Positions 1 through 8,001 of a stretch of DNA of 64,000 bases are shown in pieces. A program made the translations under genes and the position numbers. The number at the start of each line of letters is the position of its first letter. Within the stretch, counting starts at the first letter, position 1. Below the pieces are notes generated by a model, which made no database searches, was not told where the DNA came from, and saw only the letters and a program-made list of their open reading frames with translations. Source of the DNA: Rhodobacteraceae bacterium LMO-JJ12 (GTDB lineage Bacteria > Pseudomonadota > Alphaproteobacteria > Rhodobacterales > Rhodobacteraceae). Where the stretch lies: positions 434,001 through 498,000 of the forward strand of contig JAKGBX010000003.1 of the NCBI GenBank assembly GCA_021555075.1. Direction: 5' to 3'.

Positions 1-1254
1 TTCTTCGGTGGCCTCGACATTGAGCACCGATCCAGGGTCAGAGGCGACGTTTGGTGCCTGAACCGACGCAGGTTGGGCCGGTTTTTCTTGTGGCGCTTCG
101 CCGATAGAACCGGTGAGCACGCGATAGGTGGGTTCGGGCATTTCGATGCCAGCATGCTCGAATGCAAGCAGAGTTTGACGGATTGCTTCGGAGCGTGCGG
201 TGAGAATTGAGGTTTCCCTTTGGTTGATCCAGCCAACGATACTCAGTTCGATATCGCTGCCAGCGAGCTCAACGATCCAGGTGTTCACTGCCGGGCTGTC
301 CAGAACGAAAGGCAATGCTGCGACGGTGTCATGTGCCAGTTGAAGTGCGAGAGCCAGATCAGTGCCATAAGCCACGGAAATGTCGAAGGTAAAGCGACGC
401 TCGGCATTGCGCGAATAGTTCAGGATGCGGCTTTTGAATACTGTGGAATTGGGAATGCGCACATGGTTGCCGTCCCAATTGATCATGATCGTCGCACGCG
501 AGGTCAGGCGGATCACCTTGCCTTCATCGCCGCCGATCTCGATCGAATCGTTGGGGCGGAAAGGTTGCCGGATAGAAAGCATGATAGAAGCGATGAAATT
601 CTCGACTGTGTCGCGCACGGCAAAGCCGATGGCCAGACCGATGATCCCGGCAGCGCCAAGGATGGTTGAAAGAAGGGCGGTTGCGCCAAGAATGTCGAGC
701 GCCACCACCAGGCCTGCCACGAGCGCGGCGAGGCGTATTAATTGACGATAGATATCAGCGATGAAGGCATTGGGCGCAATCTTGTCCCAAGGCTGACGTC
801 TGCGGGCCACGAAAAACCCAAACAACACGACGAGAGAAAAAGCCAATACCGCGATTGCGAGCAGCGGTAGATAGGCGGTGAATTGCTTCAAACGAACCCA
901 GAACCGTTCGAATGCGGGGTTCAGACGTCTAACGACGTCAGTCGTCTCAACCACCTTGTTTTCTATCGCGACGACACCGGCGACACGCCCGGCGATTTCG
1001 TTGAGCCGGGCGGCGGTAGGGCCGTCAATTGTCGTTCCGCGCAGAGTCACGATGCCGGAACTGACGGTGACAGTAACATCACTGTAACCGCCCAATTCGG
1101 CAAGGATGCTACGAATGCGCACTGCGATTGCGGCGTCCTTGGTGCGGCTGTCTTCGACGTCAATCGTGCCGCTGGGCTGTGTCGGTGATTGGGCGGTGAG
1201 GGGAGTAATGTTGAGGCAGACGGCAACAAAGAAGCTGAAAATAAAGCGGGTCAT
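1..1254 (-). CDS. Mechanosensitive ion channel (MscS family) with N-terminal BON domain, 3' truncated by window
   Basis: Inner-membrane small-conductance mechanosensitive channel, expected to release solutes on hypo-osmotic shock. The visible 418 residues start with a signal peptide (about 1-22). A BON-like segment follows (about 35-103, with motif SSGIVTLRG). Three hydrophobic helices lie at about 128-149, 167-190 and 194-215. The last contains the pore-type stretch GLAIGFAVRDTVENF that leads into the MscS beta domain (QPFRPNDSIEIGG). The ATG is preceded by an AT-rich stretch and no in-frame upstream start fits better. The C-terminus runs off the window in a low-complexity tail rich in Ala, Pro and Glu. 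A BON domain normally binds membrane or periplasmic surfaces; its role here is inferred. Confidence 0.85.
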   Translation of the reverse strand, partial: MTRFIFSFFVAVCLNITPLTAQSPTQPSGTIDVEDSRTKDAAIAVRIRSILAELGGYSDVTVTVSSGIVTLRGTTIDGPTAARLNEIAGRVAGVVAIENKVVETTDVVRRLNPAFERFWVRLKQFTAYLPLLAIAVLAFSLVVLFGFFVARRRQPWDKIAPNAFIADIYRQLIRLAALVAGLVVALDILGATALLSTILGAAGIIGLAIGFAVRDTVENFIASIMLSIRQPFRPNDSIEIGGDEGKVIRLTSRATIMINWDGNHVRIPNSTVFKSRILNYSRNAERRFTFDISVAYGTDLALALQLAHDTVAALPFVLDSPAVNTWIVELAGSDIELSIVGWINQRETSILTARSEAIRQTLLAFEHAGIEMPEPTYRVLTGSIGEAPQEKPAQPASVQAPNVASDPGSVLNVEATEE

Positions 1255-1401
1255 GTGAAATTCGTTATATGATTTGTTATATGCTCCCGAGGTTAGCCGC
1301 GAAGTGACGCGGCGAAAAGGGGGGAGACGCCGGTTTGACCGTACGCACTTCCAATCTCTGGCTGTTGTGGCTTTTTGGACTTGGCTGTGCGCAAGCTTAT
1401 C

Positions 1402-1893
1402 CTAGTCGCGGATCTCGTCGGGGTTCACGCCCCAAAGCAGTGATTTGCGGGCCCAGCCGCGATAGCCGCCAGCGGTCAGGCGACACCAGTCAGCGTTGCA
1501 TTCGCCAAGGCGCGCGACCACGCCCAATTCAAGCCGGGCAGCGATTGGCGTGCTTTCGTCCGGCCCCAGATGCAGTTCGAGCATATCACTTTCGGAGATC
1601 ACCGTGCGTACACCGGAGAGGAGCGAATAATGCACCCATCCTCCCGCACCGTCACGGTCGCGTACTCGGCGCCAATGGCCATACTCGGCAGTCACCTCGA
1701 GGGGCATGCCCTTGCGCTGGAACACCCAGTCGATGCGATGAGTGAGCGAGGGACCGCGCCGCACGTTGACTTCGTCGGTCTTGATCGAGACATAGCGCGG
1801 GATCGGCAGGTTGGTCACGCTGCCACGATCTGCCGCAGCCACGCTCTGCGTCAGGGAAAGCACCAAAAATAGGAACGAAAGGAAGCTTTTCAC
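1402..1893 (-). CDS. Secreted SH3-domain protein
   Basis: Probable periplasmic protein of 163 residues. The GTG at 1893 is preferred to a TTG five codons upstream because AGGA lies just before it and the signal peptide then begins MKSFLSFLF and ends near AAAD. The mature part holds two bacterial SH3-like repeats: one with the typical VNVRRGPSLTHRI start and a GGWVHYSLL end, the second ending GYRGWARKSLLWGV. Such SH3 domains usually bind cell-wall peptides. It lies upstream of the MscS gene on the same strand, about 150 bp away. It matches the SH3 family known from roseobacters; its specific function is unknown. Confidence 0.8.
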   Translation of the reverse strand: MKSFLSFLFLVLSLTQSVAAADRGSVTNLPIPRYVSIKTDEVNVRRGPSLTHRIDWVFQRKGMPLEVTAEYGHWRRVRDRDGAGGWVHYSLLSGVRTVISESDMLELHLGPDESTPIAARLELGVVARLGECNADWCRLTAGGYRGWARKSLLWGVNPDEIRD

Positions 1894-2004
1894 CGCGTCC
1901 TGCCTCAACTGCCTGAATGAATTTGCACGAGGTTCTTGTGCCTCGCCCGACTATCCGTCACTTTGCCAGCAAGATAAGCCTGATGGAAGCTATGGAGGGA
2001 CCGC

Positions 2005-2991
2005 ATGCCCACGAAACGCCTGAGTGTTGTTGTTACGCGACGCTTGCCTGACGTTGTCGAGACTCGATTGAAAGAGTTATTCGACGTCAGGTTGCGCGAT
2101 GACGACTCGCCGATGAGCAAATCAGAGCTGATGCATGCGGTGAAAACAGCGGATGTCTTGGTACCCACGATCACCGACCAGATCGATGCGGGCTTGCTGG
2201 CGCATGCGGGCACACAGCTGAGACTGATCGCGAATTATGGTTCGGGTGTGGACCACATCGACGTCGAGACGGCACGACAGCGGGGCGTTTTGGTGTCCAA
2301 CACGCCCGGCGTGTCGGCCGATGATACTGCTGATATGGCGATGGCTTTGATGCTGGCGGTAACGCGGCGCATTCCCGAGGGGTTGGCGCGCATGAAGGCA
2401 GGAAATTGGGCCGGTTGGGCGCCCACAGCGCTTCTGGGCACGCGGGTGCATGGCAAGCGGCTGGGGATTCTGGGCATGGGGCAGATCGGGCAGGCGGTAG
2501 CGCGGCGCGCGCAGGCGTTCGGTATGCAGATCCATTATCATAATCGGCGAAAGCTGCGTGACGAGATTGAAGCCAAGTATGAAGCGACCTGGTGGGAGAG
2601 TCTGGATCAGATGGTGGCGCGGATGGACCTGATCAGCATTTGTTGCCCCCATACTCCTTCGACTTTCCATCTAATGAATGCGCGGCGCTTGAAATTGCTC
2701 AAGCCTGATGCCGTGATCGTCAATACTTCACGTGGCGAGGTGATTGATGAAAACGCTCTGGTGAGGCAGCTGGAAGCCGGTGAAATCGGCGGTGCGGGTC
2801 TTGATGTGTTTGAACATGGCGCTGAGATCAATGCCAAACTGCGCGAAATGCCCAATGTGGTTCTGAGCCCGCATATGGGCAGCGCTACCTATGAGGGGCG
2901 TGTCGAAATGGGTGAGAAGGTGATCATCAACATTAAGACGTTCCATGACGGTCATCGCCCGCCAGATCAGGTCTTGCCGTCTATGCTGTAA
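2005..2991 (+). CDS. D-2-hydroxyacid dehydrogenase (D-glycerate dehydrogenase / hydroxypyruvate-glyoxylate reductase type)
   Basis: Cytosolic NAD(P)-dependent oxidoreductase of 328 residues, normal length for the family. The start is supported by GAGGGA upstream. Seen: the substrate-side motif GSGVDHID, the dinucleotide-binding loop GMGQIG near residue 155, the catalytic Arg in NTSRGEVID, a Glu in the LDVFE region and the catalytic His in SPHMGSAT. The family reduces glyoxylate or hydroxypyruvate, or oxidises D-glycerate; the exact substrate cannot be read from sequence. It stands alone and is divergent from the SH3 gene. Confidence 0.88.
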   Translation: MPTKRLSVVVTRRLPDVVETRLKELFDVRLRDDDSPMSKSELMHAVKTADVLVPTITDQIDAGLLAHAGTQLRLIANYGSGVDHIDVETARQRGVLVSNTPGVSADDTADMAMALMLAVTRRIPEGLARMKAGNWAGWAPTALLGTRVHGKRLGILGMGQIGQAVARRAQAFGMQIHYHNRRKLRDEIEAKYEATWWESLDQMVARMDLISICCPHTPSTFHLMNARRLKLLKPDAVIVNTSRGEVIDENALVRQLEAGEIGGAGLDVFEHGAEINAKLREMPNVVLSPHMGSATYEGRVEMGEKVIINIKTFHDGHRPPDQVLPSML

Positions 2992-3223
2992 ACGCAAAGC
3001 CCCTTGGGCGGTACCAGGTTGTGGCTGAAGGGGCGAAAGCCCCATCCTTGAGGTAGTGTAGAGTCAGAACTCGAACAAAGGGTGACGCAGGTCAGCGAAT
3101 AGTAAAGCGGTTTGACTTTTATAGACAATCTCTACCGGTTTGGTGCGTAGGGAACGATCGTAACCGGGAATTTGAATGAACCGCAAGTCGGGCGGGGTGT
3201 CGAGCCCGACAAGGAGAGGCGAC

Positions 3224-5035
3224 ATGGCGTGGCTGCATAAGACAATCCTGGCGGTTGCCATCTGTTTGACGACGGGTGTGACAGTGGCGCAGGACGCCGC
3301 CGACAGCGTTGCGCCCGAAGCTCCGACGGCCTTGAGCATGGATGCAGCCACGGAGGCAATACGGGAGGCACAGGCGGCCAAAGCAGAAGGGCGCCCGGTT
3401 GTCGCGCAGGAGTGGATGATCGCCGCGGCCAACCCACATGCGGTGGCGGCGGGGGCCAGGGTTTTGGCGGACGGCGGCAGTGCGGCGGATGCAATGGTTG
3501 CCGTGCAGGCGGTGCTGGGACTGGTTGAGCCGCAAAGTTCGGGCCTTGGCGGCGGCGCCTTCCTGATCTGGTATGATGCGAAAAACGGCGCGATCACCAC
3601 GCTGGATGGGCGTGAAACCGCACCACTCGCCTCGGGGCCGAAGCTTTTTCTTGATGATGTCGGCCAGCCGCTGAAGTTTTTTGATGCGGTGGTGGGGGGG
3701 AGATCTGTTGGCGTTCCGGGCACACCAGCCTTGCTGCAAACCGCGCACGCAAAGTGGGGTCGCAAGGAATGGGCTGGGCTCTACAGTGATGCGATCCGTC
3801 TGGCCGATGAGGGCTTTGAGGTCTCTGCCCGGCTGGCTGCGATGGTTGAGGCGGACGGCGAACGGCTGTCGGTCGATCAGGCGACGCGGGATTATTTCCT
3901 TCCCGGTGGTTTCCCTCTGGAAGAGGGGCAGATCCTCAAGAACCCTGAGTATGCAGAAACGCTGCGGGCGCTGGCCGGGCAGGGCACGGGGCAGTTTTAC
4001 AGCGGTAAGATTGCCAAGGATATCGTTGCAAAGGTGCGTGGTGTCGAACAGAATCCCGGCCTGCTAAGCGAGATTGACATGAGCCTCTATCAGGTGCGTG
4101 AGCGGGCCGCCGTTTGCGTGCGATATCGCCTGCATGACGTTTGCGGTATGGGGCCGCCCTCGTCGGGCGGGATAAGTGTGGGACAATCCCTGGGGATGCT
4201 GGAGGGGTATGACCTGGCAGCGCTGGGCCCCGACAGCACAGAGGCGTGGCGGTTGATCGGTGATGCCAGCCGTCTGGCCTTTGCCGATCGTGGTCGCTAC
4301 ATCGCCGACAGTGACTATGTGCCGGTGCCGATCAAGGGGATGCTGGACGCTGGGTATTTGCAACAGCGCGGGGCGTTGCTTGAAACGGGCCAGGCGCTGG
4401 GCGAGGTTGCACCGGGCACGCCCGAATTCGATCACGCGCTGCATTTTGCCGATGACGATGCCATCGAATTTCCTTCGACCTCGCATATCTCGATTGTCGA
4501 CCGCGAGGGCAACGCGTTGTCGATGACCACAACGATTGAAAACGCGTTTGGCTCGCGGCTGATGGTGCGGGGCTTTCTACTTAACAATGAGCTGACAGAT
4601 TTTTCCTTTCGCTCGCATCAAAACGGCGTGCCTGTGGCCAACCGGGTTGCACCCGGCAAGCGGCCGCGCTCTTCGATGGCGCCAACAATTGTGCTGAAAG
4701 ATGGCAAGCCTGTGCTGGTTCTGGGTTCTCCGGGGGGCAGCCGTATCATTGGCTACGTTGCCAAGACCATCATTGCGCATCTCGATTGGGGGATGAATGT
4801 GCAGGCTGCGGTGAGCCTGCCGCATCTGGTCAATCGCTTTGGCACCTACGAGATTGAGGAAGCAACGGCGGCAACGCGCTTGCAGGCCCCGCTGGCCGAG
4901 ATGGGATTTGAGGTCAATCTGCGGGGGTTGAACTCGGGCCTGCATGCGATTGGTATCGGCAGCCGTGACGCTGCTGGGGGGGCTCTCACTGGCGGAGCCG
5001 ATCCGCGCCGTGAAGGTGTTGCGCTCGGGCAATAG
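3224..5035 (+). CDS. ggt: Gamma-glutamyltransferase (glutathione hydrolase), periplasmic
   Basis: Precursor of about 603 residues for an Ntn-hydrolase that removes or transfers the gamma-glutamyl group of glutathione. An in-frame start exists 16 codons upstream (3176), but AAGGAGAGG lies just before the ATG at 3224, which then opens directly into a signal peptide ending near VAQDA. The large-subunit motif GLGGGAFL is near residue 125. The self-cleavage site and catalytic Thr is the second Thr of the segment FPSTSHISIVD near residue 425, giving large and small subunits. The small-subunit loop SPGGSRIIGY is present. The 232-bp leader contains a small GC-rich GGGGC-GAAA-GCCCC hairpin at 3030-3043. 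Family call is firm; substrate preference is inferred. Confidence 0.92.
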   Translation: MAWLHKTILAVAICLTTGVTVAQDAADSVAPEAPTALSMDAATEAIREAQAAKAEGRPVVAQEWMIAAANPHAVAAGARVLADGGSAADAMVAVQAVLGLVEPQSSGLGGGAFLIWYDAKNGAITTLDGRETAPLASGPKLFLDDVGQPLKFFDAVVGGRSVGVPGTPALLQTAHAKWGRKEWAGLYSDAIRLADEGFEVSARLAAMVEADGERLSVDQATRDYFLPGGFPLEEGQILKNPEYAETLRALAGQGTGQFYSGKIAKDIVAKVRGVEQNPGLLSEIDMSLYQVRERAAVCVRYRLHDVCGMGPPSSGGISVGQSLGMLEGYDLAALGPDSTEAWRLIGDASRLAFADRGRYIADSDYVPVPIKGMLDAGYLQQRGALLETGQALGEVAPGTPEFDHALHFADDDAIEFPSTSHISIVDREGNALSMTTTIENAFGSRLMVRGFLLNNELTDFSFRSHQNGVPVANRVAPGKRPRSSMAPTIVLKDGKPVLVLGSPGGSRIIGYVAKTIIAHLDWGMNVQAAVSLPHLVNRFGTYEIEEATAATRLQAPLAEMGFEVNLRGLNSGLHAIGIGSRDAAGGALTGGADPRREGVALGQ

Positions 5036-5244
5036 AGCGAACCGCAAACCGGCGGGATTCGGCAGAGATAGCTGCGCGTCGCACCATCGAAGGTGTCCTG
5101 AATGCTGGTAAAACGCATTTGGTTTAGGGCTCTTGTCGGGATCTGCGAAAAAATGCCGGAAAATTGCCCGATTGCGCTCACAAATCTGCCCAGCGCAGCA
5201 GAGAAACTGTCAACAACAAGAGACAGGTTTGCGGGGCGGTTCAA

Positions 5245-6054
5245 ATGCTGGGAATGTTTAATCCGATAGGTGCAGCGCGCGGGAGTACCAGCATTCTGGT
5301 GTTATGGATCCTGTTTTTTGCATTCCAGTTGCTGCTGGTGATGGCGTTGAGCTTCGGCGGATTTGGTAAAGTCTTTGGCGGCGGCGACAGAGTTGATGCA
5401 TTGGGGCGTCAAGCATTATCAAGTCATTTGCCCAAGAGCATGCCGGGGTGGCACAAGCGCGCCTATTTACCTTCTGATGGCGAAAAGATCACTGCGGACG
5501 CGCGCGGTAACGGGATCGAGGCGCGGCTGGCCATGGGTGAAGATCTTGAGCAATTCATGCTCTACGACAAGGTAGGTATCAATGGCGCCGTCGCCGTCTA
5601 TGTGAATGGCAATGACCGGATTGCCATCGGGCTCATGCGTGGCGCGATGAAGATGCCGCCTTGGCTTGAAAAAAGTGCTTATACTTCGGCGGATTGGGCG
5701 GCGAAGATCGCAGGGCTTTACGACGGCAGCATTGTTGCGATTGTTCAGGGGCTCGCCTTTGAACGGCGCTTGGTCGAGGGACCGGACGGTGCGGGTATTG
5801 GCTATGATCGCTATATCGCACGGATCGGGCATGAACTGACCATTGATGTCATTTCGAATGCACCGCAGATCGACGTGGAAAACCTGTTGGCCCGGATCGA
5901 CGGTGTCGCATTGAAGGCGCAGCTGCCCGAGGACAGCCCGGCGATCGATGGTGAACTTGGGCTGGTACTGCATCACCTTCCGGAAACCTGGCCCGAGAAG
6001 CTGGACCTCACTGGCAGGCACGATCTGAACGACTGGATTACGGACCCACAATAG
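5245..6054 (+). CDS. Membrane-anchored protein of unknown function (paralogue of the next gene)
   Basis: Not recognised. The 269-residue reading begins at ATG 5245; a second ATG lies three codons later and a TTG extension to 5164 is less likely. One strong transmembrane segment (about 16-37) is followed by a Gly-rich linker and a soluble domain, presumably periplasmic. The soluble part begins with LPKSMPGWHKRAY (62-74) and contains RIGHELTIDVISNAP (193-207). Both segments have counterparts at the same order in the following protein, so the two seem to share a fold and arose by duplication. Located between ggt and the next gene, same strand. No catalytic motif is evident. Confidence 0.7.
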   Translation: MLGMFNPIGAARGSTSILVLWILFFAFQLLLVMALSFGGFGKVFGGGDRVDALGRQALSSHLPKSMPGWHKRAYLPSDGEKITADARGNGIEARLAMGEDLEQFMLYDKVGINGAVAVYVNGNDRIAIGLMRGAMKMPPWLEKSAYTSADWAAKIAGLYDGSIVAIVQGLAFERRLVEGPDGAGIGYDRYIARIGHELTIDVISNAPQIDVENLLARIDGVALKAQLPEDSPAIDGELGLVLHHLPETWPEKLDLTGRHDLNDWITDPQ

Positions 6055-6208
6055 CCCGCTGGCGTCCAAATTAGTGCCACAATCCTGCGAAGAATTGCGG
6101 GAACGATAGCCACAAGCCCGAGACAGAAATAATGCGGGCAACGGGCAGGAAGCAGTCAGCGCAGCCACCAATGTAGCAAGGTGAGCGAGTGTGAAACGGA
6201 GTAGTGCA

Positions 6209-7846
6209 ATGAATTTCTATGCTGTCGGATTTGTCGGGGTGCTGGGTCTTGTCGGGGTTGGCGTTGACTATCAGCAGCAATCGGCCAAGTCGGGTCTTTC
6301 GCTCGGCCAGATGTCGGTTCAACAGTATGTAGATACCTACGAGGCGCGGTTTCTAGGGGCAAAAGCCGCCAAGCGTGCCGAAGAGCGTGAACAACAACGC
6401 CAGAGCGACTGGCGCTCTGGTGGCATCGCCTTTTTGCCCGAAGCGCCGGAAGGCTGGACCCGTCGTAAATACTCCGAAGACATAAACACGGCAATCATGC
6501 CCGACAGCGTCACCTACTATGAGGAGATGGCCAAGAACGGCACGGCCGTCTCGGTCGCGGAAAGCATCAAATCGGAGAAAGCACACAGAAAGGCGCTCGC
6601 TCAGGACGCGGTCTCGTGGGTATATGAACGCGGCGATGAGGCAGTGCTTGTTTCTCTGCGGACCAAGGAGGCGATTAAGGAAAACTCGATCAGCGGCATG
6701 ATTGGAATGGCCATGGGCGCTATGAGCTCGGTCAGTCACCATTCGGTGCGTGGTTATCAGGTGGTCGGCGGAGTGGGCTTTGTGGAATTGCCACAACAAA
6801 CTTCCGGCCCGATGGCGGTTTTGCAAGACAACGATGGAAACAGTAAACTTGGCGGGTTCGATCGTGCCCATTTCCGCCGTCTGGTCGGCACGGTCGGCTT
6901 CAATCAGGAGGTCATTGTCGCGGTTCACGCCAATGCGCCGCTTGAATCGACGCTCGAAATTCTCAATGCCGTTGATTGGGACGGAATTAACAGCATGCTC
7001 AAAACGCCAATGGCGATGGTCGGAAATGACGTTATTCTTCCCGAGACGACAGACCATCAGCAAATCGCCGTTCAAATGATGCGCCAGCGCAACCTGTTCA
7101 ACGAGTTGAGAGAGAGGGCGGCCGATTTCAAGGTGGCAAGCAGCAATGCGGCAATGCTTTTGTTCAACCAATATGCCGATGGAAACTATGACATTTCGTC
7201 CGGAACGATACCCGATCTGGGTCAGTTGATAGATATGGGCTTTCGCAAGGAAATCCGTGATCTGATCGCGGGTAAGCCTTCGGAGGGCGAGTATCAGCGC
7301 ATTAAGGCGATGATGGTGGAGCGCCCTGAAGCAGAGCGCGTCACGCCCAAGGGTGAGATGAACGACGGCCTGCGCGAGGAGCTAATGGGCGGCATTGCAC
7401 CCGCGCAACGACGCGGGGAGGTTGAAAGCCCGGACGATGCGGAAACCGATTTTGCCATGACGGATGGTGAGGTGGATTACTCCAGCAGCAAGGCGTTTAC
7501 GACAGTGAAAATGCCGAATGAACTCTCGACCGAACAGGTGGTTTATTTCAAGCATACTCAGAAGGTGGCCAGGCAAAAGGGTGATGGACCAGCACAACAG
7601 GCTGCGCGCCTGATGGAACTGGATCGCGGGCTGCCGCCGGGGGCTTGTTTGGTGCGCCATGACAACGGCAAAGTCGCGTGCAACAAGAACGCTGACGCTG
7701 TACGTAAAGAGCGGCAACGCCTCTTGGCTGACGCCGCCGAAGTCGATAGCGATCAGACCGTGAAGGTCACCCGTATGTCCACTGGCAAGACCCGGAACAA
7801 AAGCAGCGGTTGTGGTGCCGGCAAGTTCTGCAAGGCTGATCAATAG
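6209..7846 (+). CDS. Membrane-anchored or secreted protein of unknown function, 545 aa
   Basis: Not recognised. The ATG at 6209 is preferred over GTG 6191 because CGGAG precedes it by about eight bases. A hydrophobic N-terminus (3-20) acts as signal or anchor. A charged, Arg/Glu/Gln-rich helix (about 45-70) follows. The central domain opens with LPEAPEGWTRRKY (76-88) and closes with EVIVAVHANAPLESTLEIL (233-251), parallel to the preceding protein. The C-terminal 200 residues are polar, with repeated RxEGEM-type acidic stretches. The tail carries four Cys (CLVRHDNGKVAC and CGAGKFC), which may pair in the periplasm. Function cannot be assigned; it lies 154 bp after its smaller paralogue. Confidence 0.72.
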   Translation: MNFYAVGFVGVLGLVGVGVDYQQQSAKSGLSLGQMSVQQYVDTYEARFLGAKAAKRAEEREQQRQSDWRSGGIAFLPEAPEGWTRRKYSEDINTAIMPDSVTYYEEMAKNGTAVSVAESIKSEKAHRKALAQDAVSWVYERGDEAVLVSLRTKEAIKENSISGMIGMAMGAMSSVSHHSVRGYQVVGGVGFVELPQQTSGPMAVLQDNDGNSKLGGFDRAHFRRLVGTVGFNQEVIVAVHANAPLESTLEILNAVDWDGINSMLKTPMAMVGNDVILPETTDHQQIAVQMMRQRNLFNELRERAADFKVASSNAAMLLFNQYADGNYDISSGTIPDLGQLIDMGFRKEIRDLIAGKPSEGEYQRIKAMMVERPEAERVTPKGEMNDGLREELMGGIAPAQRRGEVESPDDAETDFAMTDGEVDYSSSKAFTTVKMPNELSTEQVVYFKHTQKVARQKGDGPAQQAARLMELDRGLPPGACLVRHDNGKVACNKNADAVRKERQRLLADAAEVDSDQTVKVTRMSTGKTRNKSSGCGAGKFCKADQ

Positions 7847-8001
7847 ATCTGAGCCTCAAACGTAGAGTTGAATGCGGTGCGCGGTGCCGATCTTGGCACT
7901 GCGCGTCGGATTCGCACCTCCAAGTGTCGGCTGGGCTGTGCGGAAATTTTCGCGTGCGCTAAAACCGGAGGGGAATGCACTTGCCCGGAAGGTTGTGGCC
8001 C

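Noticed and set aside
1335-1745. 136-codon plus-strand frame with a signal-peptide-like start (LWLLWLFGLGCAQA)
   Set aside because: TTG start, lies antisense to the SH3 protein gene, and the rest is low-quality Arg/Pro-rich translation.
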